Notes under the pieces: generated by a model
Told to the model about the DNA's origin: nothing
Seen by the model: the letters and a program-made list of their open reading frames with translations, nothing else
The model's database searches: none
Shown here: positions 33,923 to 47,400 of the stretch, piece by piece
Layout of the letters: each line of letters opens with the position of its first letter
Numbering within the stretch: position 1 is the stretch's first letter
From: Bordetella bronchialis
GTDB taxonomy: Bacteria > Pseudomonadota > Gammaproteobacteria > Burkholderiales > Burkholderiaceae_B
Assembly (NCBI RefSeq): GCF_001676705.1
Contig: NZ_CP016170.1
Coordinates: forward strand, 1,054,001 to 1,118,000
DNA length: 64,000 nucleotides
Direction: 5' to 3'
Position numbers and translations under genes: made by a program

Positions 33923-34402
33923 TCACGAAACCTCGGCGACGATGATGGTCGGCTCGCAGGCGATAGGAAAATTCACCGAGTTGGCGATGTAGCACTTCTC
34001 GTGCGCCAGATGGTGCAGCCGTTCCGCCTGGGCGGCATCCCCGCCGGCCTGGATGACGACCCGCGGGCGCAGGACGATGCCGGTGAACTGGCCGGTACCC
34101 CGGCTTTCCCGCATGGTGCCTTGCGCATGGTCCACGTATTCCAGCACGACGATGCCGGCGTCGGCGCACAGGTGCAGATACCAAAGCTTGTGGCAGGCAG
34201 AGGCCGAGGCCACCAGCAGGTCCTCCGGATTCCAGCGCGCGGCATCGCCGCGGAACGCCGGGTCCGACGAACCGGGGATCTCGGGTTTTCCTTCCGCCCG
34301 TATCGCGTGATCGCGGCCATACGACTGGTAGCCGGATGTCCCCGTGCCGCGGTTGCCCGTCCATTCGACCTGTACATAGTAATGGTGCTCGCCATGAGCC
34401 AT
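33923..34402 (-). CDS. OsmC-family peroxide-reducing protein
   Basis: A 159-residue OsmC-type thiol peroxidase. Its two reactive cysteines are visible: SASACHKLWYLHLC (peroxidatic) and LAHEKCYIANSVN (resolving). The N-terminus reads MAHGEHHYYVQVEWTGNRGTGTS, the family start; it has a GGGAGG ribosome site about 6 bases upstream, which rules out the longer open frame. Removes organic hydroperoxides using cellular thiols. Divergent from the haloacid dehalogenase-like gene. Confidence 0.94.
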   Translation of the reverse strand: MAHGEHHYYVQVEWTGNRGTGTSGYQSYGRDHAIRAEGKPEIPGSSDPAFRGDAARWNPEDLLVASASACHKLWYLHLCADAGIVVLEYVDHAQGTMRESRGTGQFTGIVLRPRVVIQAGGDAAQAERLHHLAHEKCYIANSVNFPIACEPTIIVAEVS

Positions 34403-34512
34403 TTCATCCTCCCCGGCCGTCCGGCCTTCAGGTTCAGCGCCGATTAAGCCGCTGGAATAGTACCGGAGGTAGACTCCGTCATCGGGTTTTGCTCGACATA
34501 TGGGTGGAGACC

Positions 34513-35241
34513 ATGGCAAAGGAAGAAAAGATCAAGGCGCTGCTGTTCGACGTGTTCGGCACGGTGGTCGACTGGCGTACCAGCGTGGCGCGCGAGTTGC
34601 AGCCATTCCTGACGCGGCACGGCATCCAGGACGATCCGCACGACGTGGCCAACGCGTGGCGCAAGAAGTACCAGCCGGCGCTCGAAGAGGTCCGCTCGGG
34701 CCGCCGGCCCTTCGTCAAGCTGGACGTGCTGCATCGCGAGAACCTGGAAAAGCTGCTGGAGGACTACAAGATCGACGTCGCCAGCCTGCCCGAGGAAACG
34801 CTGAACGACCTGAACCTGATCTGGCACCGCCTGCAGCCCTGGCCGGATTCGGTGGCGGGCCTGCGGCGGCTGAAGCAGCGTTTCATCATCGCCCCCATGT
34901 CGAACGGCAATATCCGCCTGATGACGGATATGGCCAAGCATGCCGGGCTGCCCTGGGACGCCATCCTGGGCGCCGAAGTCGTCAAGGCGTATAAGACCTC
35001 GCCCGAGGCCTACCTGCGGACGGCCGACGTGCTGGACCTGCGGCCCGAGGAAATCTGCATGGTCGCCGCGCACAATTCCGACCTGGCGGCCGCCCGCCAG
35101 TGCGGCTTTCGTACCGCCTTCATCCTGCGCCCGACGGAGTACGGCCCGAACCAGAAAACCAATCTGCGCGCCGAGCAGGAATGGGATTGGATCGCCCAGG
35201 ACATGGGCGAGCTGGCGACGCGGATGAATTGCCCCGCGTAG
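34513..35241 (+). CDS. Haloacid dehalogenase type II (HAD superfamily)
   Basis: A 242-residue HAD hydrolase of the L-2-haloacid dehalogenase type. Motif I is LLFDVFGTVVDWRTS (nucleophile Asp), motif II APMSNGNIRLM, motif III Lys in GAEVVKAYKTSPEAYLR, and motif IV VAAHNSDLAAARQCGF. The FGTVVDW and SNGN forms are those of type II dehalogenases, where the second aspartate of motif I is altered, as here. Releases halide from 2-haloalkanoates, or may act on other 2-substituted acids. Start 34513 has GTGGAGA 5 bases ahead. Confidence 0.92.
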   Translation: MAKEEKIKALLFDVFGTVVDWRTSVARELQPFLTRHGIQDDPHDVANAWRKKYQPALEEVRSGRRPFVKLDVLHRENLEKLLEDYKIDVASLPEETLNDLNLIWHRLQPWPDSVAGLRRLKQRFIIAPMSNGNIRLMTDMAKHAGLPWDAILGAEVVKAYKTSPEAYLRTADVLDLRPEEICMVAAHNSDLAAARQCGFRTAFILRPTEYGPNQKTNLRAEQEWDWIAQDMGELATRMNCPA

Positions 35242-35382
35242 GCGGGGAGGGCGCCAGGACGATCTGCCGGGCGGGGCGACAGGATGACTCCGGGGTCGGG
35301 GCCCGGGGAGCGTCGCGGCCTGTCCGCCGCTGGAACCGGCTCCCCCAGGTCCGCGGGGGGCGCGCCGCTGGGGCGCGCGCCG

Positions 35383-36312
35383 TCAGGCGACTTCGGGGCC
35401 GTCCTTCTTGGCCGGCTTGACCAGGTCCTCGCGCTTGACGCCGAACCACATGGCCAGCGCCGCGGCGACGAACACCGACGAATAAATACCGAACCAGATG
35501 CCGATGGTCAGCGCCATGGCGAAGTAGTGCAGGGTGGGGCCGCCGAAGAACAGCATGGACAGCACCATCATCTGGGTCGAGCCGTGGGTGATGATGGTGC
35601 GGGAGATGGTCTGCGTGATCGCCCCGTTGATGACTTCCGGCACGCTGGCCTTGCGCTGCTTGCGGAAGTTCTCGCGGATCCGGTCCATGATCACCACGGA
35701 TTCGTTCACGGAATAGCCCAGCACGGCCAGCACGCCGGCCAGTACCGACAGCGAGAATTCCCACTGGAAGAACGCGAAGAAGCCCAGGATGATGACCACG
35801 TCGTGCAGGTTGGCCACCACCCCGGCCAGGGCGAATTTCCACTCGAAGCGGATGCCCAGGTAGATCACGATGCCCAGGACGACGAACAGCAAGGCCATCA
35901 GCCCGTTGTGCACCAGTTCCTGGCCGACTTGCGGACCGACGTATTCCACGCGGCGCAGCTCCACGGAGGGATCGGCCGTCTTCAGGGCTTTCAGCACGGC
36001 ATCGCTCTGCTGCGAGGATGTCTGGCCTTCCTGCAGGGGCAGGCGGATCAGGACATCGCGCGACGTGCCGAAGTTCTGCACCTGGAAGTCCGCGTAGCCC
36101 AGCTTGGAGACGGTGCCGCGCACCGATTCCAGCTGCGCGGTCTGCGCGTAGCTGACTTCCATCACCGTGCCGCCCGTGAACTCGATGGACAGGTGGAAGC
36201 CGCGCGTCACGATGAAGAAGACCGCGGCCAGGAAGGTCACCGCGCTGATGAGGTTGAGCACCAGCGCATGCCGCATGAACGGGATGGTGCGGTGAATACG
36301 GAAAAATTCCAT
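35383..36312 (-). CDS. secF: Protein translocase subunit SecF
   Basis: A 309-residue SecF: N-terminal helix, a periplasmic domain (about 35-125) and five further helices with the SecD/SecF signature GIVIYLGIRFEWKFALAGVVANLHDVVI and GYSVNESVVIMDRIREN. It works with SecD, using the proton gradient to pull exported proteins across after SecA. It follows secD by about 113 bases and closes the queA-tgt-yajC-secD-secF series. Confidence 0.97.
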   Translation of the reverse strand: MEFFRIHRTIPFMRHALVLNLISAVTFLAAVFFIVTRGFHLSIEFTGGTVMEVSYAQTAQLESVRGTVSKLGYADFQVQNFGTSRDVLIRLPLQEGQTSSQQSDAVLKALKTADPSVELRRVEYVGPQVGQELVHNGLMALLFVVLGIVIYLGIRFEWKFALAGVVANLHDVVIILGFFAFFQWEFSLSVLAGVLAVLGYSVNESVVIMDRIRENFRKQRKASVPEVINGAITQTISRTIITHGSTQMMVLSMLFFGGPTLHYFAMALTIGIWFGIYSSVFVAAALAMWFGVKREDLVKPAKKDGPEVA

Positions 36313-36425
36313 GTTTCGCCTTGCTTGGGTGGGGCGGCGGCCGGTGGGGCCGCGGCGCCCGTGTCCTTGTCGTGTTGTGTCGCGATATCCGCGGCGCGCG
36401 GTCCGCGCGCCTCAGGCCCGGGCCT

Positions 36426-38321
36426 TCAGGCCTTGGCCTTGGAGTCCTCCGAGGGTTTCCAGACCTGGCCGATGGAGACGCTGGCCAGCTTCTTGCGGCG
36501 GCCGTACCACAGGTTGGCCAGGGCCCGCACGCCCACCACCGAGGAGAACATCGAGGTCAGGATGCCCAGGCAGTGGACCACCGCGAAGCCGCGGATGGGC
36601 CCGGAGCCGAAGGCCAGCAGGGCCAGGCCGACGATCAGCGTGGTCAGGTTGGAGTCCAGGATGGTGCCCCAGGCCCGCTCGAAGCCGTGATGGATGGCCT
36701 GTTGCGGGGAGGCGCCGTTGCGCAGTTCCTCGCGTATCCGCTCGTTGATCAGCACGTTGGAGTCGATGGCCATGCCCAGCGTCAGCGCGATGGCCGCGAT
36801 GCCGGGCAGGGTCAGGGTGGCCTGCAGCATGGACAGCAGCGCCAGCAGCAACAGCACGTTCACCGCCAGGCCGATGGTGGAGAACACGCCGAACAGGCGG
36901 TAGTAAACGATGATGAAGACGGCGATGGCCAGGAAGCCGTACAGCGTGGAGGCAAAGCCCTTGGCGATGTTGTCGGCGCCCAGGCTGGGGCCGATGGTGC
37001 GTTCCTCGATGATGGACATGGGCGCGGCCAGGGCGCCCGCGCGCAGCAGCAGGGCCGTATCGGCGGCTTCTTCCGCCGTCATGCTGCCGGAGATCTGTAC
37101 CTGGCCGCCGGGGATTTCGCCGCGGATGACGGGCGCGGTGACGACTTCGCCCTTGCCGTTCTCGAAGAGCAGGATGGCCATGCGCTTGCCGACGTTGTCG
37201 CGCGTGACGTCGCGGAAAATCCGCGCGCCCTTGGCGTCCAGCGTCAGGTGCACGGCCGGTTGCTGCGTCTGCGGATCGCGGCCCGGCTGGGCGTCCTGCA
37301 GGTTTTCGCCGGTCAGGATGACCTGGCGGCGCACCAGCAGGGGGCGGCCGTCGCGGTCGGTATAGCGCTCCAGCCCGAACGGTACGGTATTGGCGGCCAG
37401 GGCGGATTGCGCGGTGGGCGAATCGTCCACCATGCGGATTTCCAGGGTGGCGGTGCGCCCCAGCAGTTCCTTGGCCTTGGCGACGTCCTGCACGCCGGGC
37501 AGCTGCACGACGATGCGGTCGTTGCCCTGTTGCTGGATGACCGGTTCGGCCACGCCCAGCTCGTTGATGCGGTTGTGCAGGGTATTGATGTTCTGGTTCA
37601 GGGCCGCTTCCTGCACCCGCGTGATGGACGCCGGGCTGAGCGTGCCGACCAGCTGCGGCTTGCCGCCGTCGTTCTGGTCGACGAACTGCAGGTCGGGCAG
37701 GCGCGTACGCAGGATGGAGACGGCCTGGTCGCGGCTGTCGCCATTGGGGAAGGTGGCGGTCACTGCCTGGCCGGTACGGTCCACGGTGGCGCCGGCCACG
37801 TTCTGGTCGCGCAGGACGCTGCGCACGTCGGCCGCCAGCGAGTCGTAGCGCGCCGACAGCGCGCCCTGCATGTCGATCTGCAGCAGGAAGTACACGCCGC
37901 CCCGCAGGTCCAGGCCCAGGTACATGGGCTTGGGTTCGAACCAGCCCAGGGCGCGCATCCATTCGGGAGAGGCCGGCAGCAGGTTCAGCGCGACCGTGTA
38001 GTGCGGGTCGCCGGGGACGGTGTTCAGCGATTTATCGATCAGGTCGCGCGCCTGCAGCTGCTGGTCGGTGGACGAGAAGCGCGCGCGTATCGTGCCCAAT
38101 GGGCCGTTCTGCTCGTAGAAGGCGCCCGTGGTGGGGATCTTGGCCTGGTTCAGGATCTGTTCGACAGTGCCCAGCAGCGCGTTGTCGACCTTGACGGTCG
38201 CTTTCGCGCTGGAGATCTGCACCGCGGGGGATTCGCCATAGAAATTGGGCAGCGTATACAGCAGGCCGATGACGACCGCGATCAGGACCGTAAGGTACTT
38301 CCAGAGGGGATAGCGGTTCAT
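36426..38321 (-). CDS. secD: Protein translocase subunit SecD
   Basis: A 631-residue SecD. It has an N-terminal membrane anchor (MNRYPLWKYLTVLIAVVIGLL), the large periplasmic P1 head with LGLDLRGGVYFLLQIDMQ, and a C-terminal six-helix RND-like domain with IAALTLGMAIDSNVLINERIREEL. Partner of SecF in the export motor. The gene lies 97 bases downstream of yajC. Confidence 0.97.
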   Translation of the reverse strand: MNRYPLWKYLTVLIAVVIGLLYTLPNFYGESPAVQISSAKATVKVDNALLGTVEQILNQAKIPTTGAFYEQNGPLGTIRARFSSTDQQLQARDLIDKSLNTVPGDPHYTVALNLLPASPEWMRALGWFEPKPMYLGLDLRGGVYFLLQIDMQGALSARYDSLAADVRSVLRDQNVAGATVDRTGQAVTATFPNGDSRDQAVSILRTRLPDLQFVDQNDGGKPQLVGTLSPASITRVQEAALNQNINTLHNRINELGVAEPVIQQQGNDRIVVQLPGVQDVAKAKELLGRTATLEIRMVDDSPTAQSALAANTVPFGLERYTDRDGRPLLVRRQVILTGENLQDAQPGRDPQTQQPAVHLTLDAKGARIFRDVTRDNVGKRMAILLFENGKGEVVTAPVIRGEIPGGQVQISGSMTAEEAADTALLLRAGALAAPMSIIEERTIGPSLGADNIAKGFASTLYGFLAIAVFIIVYYRLFGVFSTIGLAVNVLLLLALLSMLQATLTLPGIAAIALTLGMAIDSNVLINERIREELRNGASPQQAIHHGFERAWGTILDSNLTTLIVGLALLAFGSGPIRGFAVVHCLGILTSMFSSVVGVRALANLWYGRRKKLASVSIGQVWKPSEDSKAKA

Positions 38322-38418
38322 GGCCGGCTACTTGCTTGTGACGAATGTGACGGGGAAGGCGGGCGCCGCGACTGGCCGGCGCGCCGCGCGGCGGGGCCGC
38401 GCGGTGAACCTGGGACGG

Positions 38419-38757
38419 TCAGAGGGCCTTGATGGTTCCCTTGGGCAGCACGGTGGAGACGGCGGTCTTCTGCACGACGACTTCCACCGGCTTGTCCGCG
38501 GCTTCGGCGATTTCCACCGTGATGTAGGTGTCGGTGACGCGGGTCACCTTGCCCAGCAGGCCGCCGGCGGTGACGACTTCGTCGCCCTTGCTCAGCGCGG
38601 CCAGCAGGTTGCGATGTTCCTTCTGGCGCTTCATCTGCGGCCGGATCATCAGGAAATACAGGATGACGAACATCAGCACGATGGGCAGGATGTTCATCAG
38701 CGCGCTCTCGGGAGCGGCTTGGGCGACGACGACGCCTAGGGTGTCGGTAAGGGACAT
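38419..38757 (-). CDS. yajC: Preprotein translocase subunit YajC
   Basis: A 112-residue YajC, single-span membrane accessory of the Sec holo-translocon. It has a helix LMNILPIVLMFVILYFLMIRPQMKRQKEHRN and a C-terminal small beta domain (GDEVVTAGGLLGKVTRVTDTYITVEI). A good ribosome site (CAGGAGAACCC) precedes the ATG. The 177 bases between tgt and yajC are AT-richer and hold no gene. Confidence 0.97.
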   Translation of the reverse strand: MSLTDTLGVVVAQAAPESALMNILPIVLMFVILYFLMIRPQMKRQKEHRNLLAALSKGDEVVTAGGLLGKVTRVTDTYITVEIAEAADKPVEVVVQKTAVSTVLPKGTIKAL

Positions 38758-38934
38758 CGGGTTCTCCTGATGGATTCCGCCGGGCGGATCCGGTTGGTTA
38801 TCGGGTTTTTGATATGGTTTTTGCGTTTTTTCGCGAGCCTGCGCATACAGGGCAGCCCGCTATTGTAGCGAAGCTGCCCGCCCGGGGAAGCGCCGCGTGC
38901 CGCCGCGCCGCCGGGCGCCAGGACGCGGCCGGCG

Positions 38935-42726
<3,792 letters not shown>

Positions 42727-42767
42727 CCGCCGGGCTACGATTCCATCCATAGATACCGGAGACCCCC

Positions 42768-43406
42768 ATGCCCGTGCATGAAATCCGCCATCCGCTGATC
42801 CGCCACAAGCTGGGCATCATGCGGCGCGCCGACCTGAGCACCAAGAGCTTCCGCGAACTGTCCCAGGAGGTCGCCGCGCTGCTCACCTACGAGGCCTGCA
42901 AGGACCTGCCGCTGGAGCCCTGCCAGATCCAGGGCTGGAGCGGCACCGTGGACGTGGAAAAGCTGGCCGGCAAGAAAATCACCGTGGTTCCCATCCTGCG
43001 CGCCGGGATAGGCATGCTGGACGGCGTGCTCACGCTGGTGCCCGGCGCCAAGGTCAGTGTCGTGGGGCTGGCCCGCAACGAGGAAACCCTGCAGGCGCAT
43101 ACCTATCTGGAAAAGCTGGTGGCCGACCTGGATCGCCGCGTGGCCCTGATCGTGGATCCGATGCTGGCCACCGGCGGCTCGATGTGCGCCACCATCGATA
43201 TGCTCAAGCGCGCGGGCTGCCGCGACATCCGCGCCCTGGTGCTGGTGGCGGCCCCGGAAGGCATCGCGCGCCTGGGCCGCGACCATCCCGATGTCCACGT
43301 GTACACGGCATCGATCGACCAGCGCCTGAACGAGGACGGCTACATCATCCCCGGCCTGGGCGACGCGGGCGACCGCATCTTCGGCACGCGGCAGGCCATC
43401 GACTGA
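42768..43406 (+). CDS. upp: Uracil phosphoribosyltransferase
   Basis: A 212-residue Upp, pyrimidine salvage: uracil + PRPP to UMP. It has an N-terminal [24 protein letters not shown], the PRPP-binding loop [25 protein letters not shown], and the C-terminal uracil-binding [21 protein letters not shown] ribosome site is 8 bases upstream of ATG. Confidence 0.97.
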   Translation: MPVHEIRHPLIRHKLGIMRRADLSTKSFRELSQEVAALLTYEACKDLPLEPCQIQGWSGTVDVEKLAGKKITVVPILRAGIGMLDGVLTLVPGAKVSVVGLARNEETLQAHTYLEKLVADLDRRVALIVDPMLATGGSMCATIDMLKRAGCRDIRALVLVAAPEGIARLGRDHPDVHVYTASIDQRLNEDGYIIPGLGDAGDRIFGTRQAID

Positions 43407-43503
43407 ATCCGCCGGGCGTTCGGACGCGGGGGCGGCGCGCCATGCCGGTCCTGTGCCCGAACGGCGCGCAAGGCGCCCCGCCGGCGTGCAAGGCTCGGCG
43501 CGC

Positions 43504-44919
43504 CTAGGTCGGCAGCGCCGCGGCCATGCCGTCGATGTGCTCGCCGTACCAATGCAGCTCGTTCGCCAGGGCGGCGACGCTGCCGACGATCAGCAGCGCG
43601 GGTGCGCGGATGGCGTGCTTGCTCGCCAGGCCGGCCAGGTCTTCCAGGCGTCCCGTCAGGACGCGCTGGTCCGGGCGGCTGCCGTTTTCCACGAGCGCGA
43701 AGGGCGTATCCGCCGGCCGGCCATGTTCGCGCAGCCGGCGCGACAGCGGTTCCAGCTGGCTGACGCCCATATAGAACGCCAAGGTCTGGTTCCCCGGGGC
43801 CAGCGCGGCCCAATCCGGTGTCTGGCCGTCATCGCGGCAATGGGCGGTGATCAGGTGCAGCGACTGGGCGTGCTCGCGGTGGGTCAGCGGTATGCCGGCG
43901 TGGGCCGCGCAAGCCAGGGCCGCCGTCACGCCGGGCACGACTTCGTACGGGACGCCATGGGCGCGCAGGTATTGAAGTTCCTCGCCGCCGCGGCCGAAGA
44001 TGAAGGCGTCCCCACCCTTCAGCCGCACCACGCGCCGGCCGCGCCGGGCATGTTCGACCATCAGCGCATGGATGCGCGCCTGCGTGGCCGCGTGGTCCTC
44101 GCCCGGCCGCTTGCCCACGTCGACGCGTTCGGCATCGCGCCGCGCCAGCGACAGGATTTCGCCGCCGATCAGGCGGTCGTACAGGATGATGTCGGCCTCG
44201 TTCAAGGCCCGCAAGGCCTTCAGCGTAAGCAGGCCGGGGTCGCCGGGGCCCGCGCCGACCAGCACCACGCTGCCCGCCGGCGGGTCCTGGGGCGCTTCCA
44301 GGGCCGCTTGCAGTGCCTGTTCGGCCTCGGCAGGGCGCGCCTGGCGCAGCAGGGCGGCGACCGGGCCGTCCATCAGGCGGTCGTAGAAGCGGCGGCGGGC
44401 GCCCAGGTCGGGGCGGCGTTCGCGGATCCGCGCCCGGTAGCGCGCCGCCAGCTCCGCCAAGGGACCCAGGGCATGGTCGAACATCGATTCGATGCGTTCG
44501 CGCAGCCGCCTGGCCAGCACGGGCGCCACGCCCGAAGAGGAAATCGCCACGATCAGCGGCGACCGGTCCACGATGGAGGGCACCTGGAACGAGGACAGGG
44601 CGGGGTCGTCCACGACGTTCACCAGCATGCGGCGGACGCCGGCGGCGGCCGCTACGCGCGCATTGACGCCATCGTCATCGGTGGCGGCGACCGCCAGCCA
44701 GGCATCGTCCAGCCATTCGTCCTGAAAATAACCGGCGATGTGCTCGATCCTGCCTTCGCTTGCCAGCGCCGCCAGCTCGGCGTTCAGTTCCGGCGCCCCC
44801 AGCCGCACACGGGCGCCGGCCTCCAGCAAGGCTTGCGTCTTGCGCGCGGCGACGGCGCCGCCTCCCACCACCAGCACGAGACGCTGGCTCAGGTCGGCGA
44901 ATAGGGGAAATAGCTTCAT
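43504..44919 (-). CDS. cysG: Siroheme synthase (uroporphyrinogen-III methyltransferase / precorrin-2 dehydrogenase / ferrochelatase)
   Basis: A 471-residue bifunctional CysG. The N-terminal half (1-210) is the NAD-dependent precorrin-2 dehydrogenase/ferrochelatase with [21 protein letters not shown] and [19 protein letters not shown]. The C-terminal half is SUMT with [40 protein letters not shown] and [19 protein letters not shown]. It makes siroheme for sulfite and nitrite reductases. Start 44919 ([10 protein letters not shown]) is the family N-terminus. Divergent from an exported unknown gene. Confidence 0.96.
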   Translation of the reverse strand: MKLFPLFADLSQRLVLVVGGGAVAARKTQALLEAGARVRLGAPELNAELAALASEGRIEHIAGYFQDEWLDDAWLAVAATDDDGVNARVAAAAGVRRMLVNVVDDPALSSFQVPSIVDRSPLIVAISSSGVAPVLARRLRERIESMFDHALGPLAELAARYRARIRERRPDLGARRRFYDRLMDGPVAALLRQARPAEAEQALQAALEAPQDPPAGSVVLVGAGPGDPGLLTLKALRALNEADIILYDRLIGGEILSLARRDAERVDVGKRPGEDHAATQARIHALMVEHARRGRRVVRLKGGDAFIFGRGGEELQYLRAHGVPYEVVPGVTAALACAAHAGIPLTHREHAQSLHLITAHCRDDGQTPDWAALAPGNQTLAFYMGVSQLEPLSRRLREHGRPADTPFALVENGSRPDQRVLTGRLEDLAGLASKHAIRAPALLIVGSVAALANELHWYGEHIDGMAAALPT

Positions 44920-45031
44920 GGCAGGCTGCGAAAGGAAACGGCGCGAGCCCATTTCCGCGGCGCGGCATGGGCGAGCGCTCCATTCTAGAAAGGCGCGCAC
45001 CCATGCCCGAACGAAGATGTGGGCATGTTTA

Positions 45032-45050
45032 TATAATGAAAACTAATATT
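45032..45050. promoter_or_regulatory. AT-rich Fur-box-like site in divergent spacer
   Basis: Within an otherwise GC-rich 271-base spacer, bases 45025-45060 are strikingly AT-rich. TATAATGAAAACTAATATT (45032-45050) agrees with the 19-base Fur consensus GATAATGATAATCATTATC at 13 of 19 positions by my count. It lies between siroheme synthase, an iron-using enzyme, and an exported protein. It could equally be just promoter elements. Confidence 0.35.
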
Positions 45051-45190
45051 CCGATCCGATTTTATGTCGGCGCGCTATAAACGCCCCTGGGAATTCCTCA
45101 CGCGCTTGCAGCGCCCGCCGGCCGGACCGCGGTGTAGTATCGGTGCAACCGCCCGGTGTCAGCGGCGGCTGTTTTCGCTAGAGGTCTCCC

Positions 45191-46000
45191 ATGGTGTATC
45201 CGCATTCCGCTCTCGCTGCCGTGCCGGCTTGCCACGCCCGCGACGCGCGTTTACCGCGGCGGGGCCGGCGCCCGGTTCCCGCCACTTTGCTTTATGCGGC
45301 GGCCGCCGCGATGGTGCTGGCGGCCGGCGCCGCGCAGGCCGGCGTCTGCGACGCCCAGTTCGTGCGCGACGGCGGCCAGGTACAGCTGACGGGCTCCGGC
45401 AATTTGCAACTGGGTGCCGACCTCTCGTTTGCCGACGTAACGAAACGCAATGGAGAAAACTGCCAGGCGCGCGTCACGGGCATCGCCACTTTCTCGTATG
45501 CCGGCCTGCCGCCGGGGAAGTCCAAGCTGGATTACCTGATGACCGTACGGGACGGCAAGGCCAGCTTCGTGCGGTATGAGAACGCCGGCGAGAAGCCCGC
45601 TTCCGACGGCCAGTTCGACCTGCGCATGCTGGGCCTGTTCGCCTATGACGGCAAGATCTCCGGGCCGGGCCAGAAGCTGCCGGGCGCGAATTTCCGCCTG
45701 AATATCGGCAAGGAGGCCCCCGTGGGCGGCCAGCCCAGCACCACCGTGCGTATCGGCCAGAAGACGGTGGGCGCGCGGCGCACCCTGGATACGGCGCTGG
45801 GCAAGCAGTCCTGCTGGCCCATCTCCTACAGCCGCGATACGGATCCGACCATGGCCACCTTCAAGGGGCTGACGATTCCGATTCCGGCCTTGAACACCAC
45901 GGTCACCGACTGGTACTGCCCGGCCGTCAACCTGGTGATGAAGCAGGACATCGACCAGCAGGGCATCAAATCCGCCGTCGAGATAACAAAGATCAAATAA
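45191..46000 (+). CDS. Exported protein of unknown function
   Basis: A 269-residue protein with a long basic N-region and a hydrophobic stretch (LLYAAAAAMVLAAGAAQAG, residues 33-51) that fits a signal peptide. The mature part starts GVCDAQFVRDGGQVQLTG and is predicted to be mainly beta strands, ending VMKQDIDQQGIKSAVEITKIK, the kind of ending seen in TapB/DUF3108-like periplasmic proteins, though I cannot assign a family. Four cysteines are present. A ribosome site (GAGGTCTCCC) precedes ATG 45191. Its spacer with cysG contains a Fur-box-like site. Confidence 0.72.
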   Translation: MVYPHSALAAVPACHARDARLPRRGRRPVPATLLYAAAAAMVLAAGAAQAGVCDAQFVRDGGQVQLTGSGNLQLGADLSFADVTKRNGENCQARVTGIATFSYAGLPPGKSKLDYLMTVRDGKASFVRYENAGEKPASDGQFDLRMLGLFAYDGKISGPGQKLPGANFRLNIGKEAPVGGQPSTTVRIGQKTVGARRTLDTALGKQSCWPISYSRDTDPTMATFKGLTIPIPALNTTVTDWYCPAVNLVMKQDIDQQGIKSAVEITKIK

Positions 46001-46170
46001 GCCGCCGCGCCAAGGCGGTCAAATAGAAAACCGCAGCCTGGCCGCAGCCTGCATCGCGCGTTTTCCGGCGGCGCGCGCGTAGCAGTCGGTAGCAATAGGG
46101 GGCTTGAGGCAAAACGCCGCTGGTATCATTGTTTCCGTCAGGAACACGGATCAAAAAGAAAGGAGCGAAC

Positions 46171-46485
46171 ATGAACGCGACCACACCCGAAAGCGCCAAG
46201 GAAAACCTGATCGACAGCGTGAAAAGCAGTCTCAACGACGCCGAAAACCTGTTGCGCGAGGCCGCGGCCAGCACCGGCGACAAGGCGGCCGAACTGCGTG
46301 ATCGTGCCATGACCTCACTGAAGCGCACGCGTGAAGCGCTGTACGAAGTGCAGGATGCCGTGATGGAACGCGGCCGCAAGGCGGCGCGCGCGACGGACGA
46401 CTATGTCCACGACAATCCGTGGCAGGCCATCGGTATCGCCGGCCTGACCGGCCTGCTGCTGGGTCTGTTGATCAGCCGCCGTTGA
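46171..46485 (+). CDS. DUF883-family membrane-anchored protein (ElaB/YqjD-like)
   Basis: A 104-residue ElaB/YqjD-type protein: a long charged helix (SAKENLIDSVKSSLNDAENLLREAA) and a C-terminal membrane anchor with the family motif DNPWQAIGIAGLTGLLLGLLIS RR at the end. Members bind stationary-phase ribosomes to the inner membrane in E. coli. The AAAGGAG ribosome site fixes the ATG at 46171. It begins a yqjD-yqjE-yqjK-like trio. Confidence 0.94.
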   Translation: MNATTPESAKENLIDSVKSSLNDAENLLREAAASTGDKAAELRDRAMTSLKRTREALYEVQDAVMERGRKAARATDDYVHDNPWQAIGIAGLTGLLLGLLISRR

Positions 46486-46549
46486 ACTGACTGGAGGGGG
46501 CAACGATCGAGCCGGCCGCCTGTGCCTGCTCGATGGCCCGTATCAGCAT

Positions 46550-47002
46550 ATGGCCCTACGCAAATCCTTGCTCGGCGTTGCCTCCAGCCTGATCGAACTC
46601 GGGCGCACCCGGTTCGAGCTCCTCGCCCTGGAGGCTTCCGCGGAAAAAGCCCGCCTGTTGAAACTGCTGGGCTGCTCTTTCGCGGCGCTGCTGTTCCTGA
46701 CGCTGGCGGTCCTGGTGTTTTCCATCCTGGTCGCCGTGTATTTCTGGCCCACCGATGAACGCTATATGGCCCTGGGAGCGCTGGCGGCCATTTACGCCGT
46801 TCTCGGGCTGGGGCTGTTGTATGCCGTGCGCCGCATGTTGACCGTGGGTCCGGCCCCCTTCGCCGCCACCTTGGAAGAGCTGGCGCGGGACGTGCAGTTG
46901 CTGGAGCATCTGCGCGCCCAGGCCAAGGCGGAGGAAGAAGCGGAACGGCGCGCGCAAGCCGAACGCCACTCGCACCCTATCCGCCGGGAGGCCTCGCGAT
47001 GA
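46550..47002 (+). CDS. Phage-holin-like membrane protein, YqjE family
   Basis: A 150-residue DUF1469/YqjE protein with two membrane helices (CSFAALLFLTLAVLVFSILVAVYFW and GALAAIYAVLGLGLLYAV) flanked by charged regions; the C-terminus is a coiled, Glu/Arg-rich tail. ATG 46550 is the only standard start in its frame after the previous stop. Its end overlaps the start of the next gene by four bases (ATGA at 46999-47002). Confidence 0.9.
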   Translation: MALRKSLLGVASSLIELGRTRFELLALEASAEKARLLKLLGCSFAALLFLTLAVLVFSILVAVYFWPTDERYMALGALAAIYAVLGLGLLYAVRRMLTVGPAPFAATLEELARDVQLLEHLRAQAKAEEEAERRAQAERHSHPIRREASR

Positions 47003-47400
47003 GCAAAATGTCCCCTGAGGTCGATCGCCAGGTGCGCATCGAACTGCTGCGCGCCCGCGCGGCGGTCGAGCGCGAGGCCCTGGTCCATAACGTTGCCGGC
47101 CTGACGGCATCCCTGTCGCCGTCCCACCTGGTCAAGGGCCTGGTGCCCCGTCTCAGCGCGGGCAACATGCCGATGATGGCGTGGCAGGCTTTTTCGGTGG
47201 TCCGCCGCTACCCGGTGATCATGTCGACGCTGTCGGCGATCTTCCTGCGCGGCAAGCGGTCCCGGCTGTTGAAGCTGGCCACCGCGGGAGCGGTCGGATG
47301 GCAGGTCTATCGCGGCTGGCGGGCACGCCAGGCCAGCGACGCCGCCACCCAGGCCGTCACAAACCCAGTTCCCCCCACATCGCGTCCACTTTCTTTTTGA
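46999..47400 (+). CDS. YqjK-like small membrane-associated protein
   Basis: A 133-residue protein in the third position of the DUF883-YqjE series, where YqjK normally sits. An N-terminal helical charged part ([19 protein letters not shown]) is followed by weakly hydrophobic segments ([35 protein letters not shown]). Assignment rests mainly on position and general look. Translationally coupled to the previous gene by an ATGA overlap. Its last 44 bases overlap the end of convergent ubiD, so the final 14 residues are constrained by both genes. Confidence 0.8.
   Translation: MSKMSPEVDRQVRIELLRARAAVEREALVHNVAGLTASLSPSHLVKGLVPRLSAGNMPMMAWQAFSVVRRYPVIMSTLSAIFLRGKRSRLLKLATAGAVGWQVYRGWRARQASDAATQAVTNPVPPTSRPLSF

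Noticed and set aside
46129..46170. TTG start giving a longer DUF883 protein
   Set aside because: AAAGGAG is correctly spaced only for the ATG at 46171, and the extra residues are not family-like.
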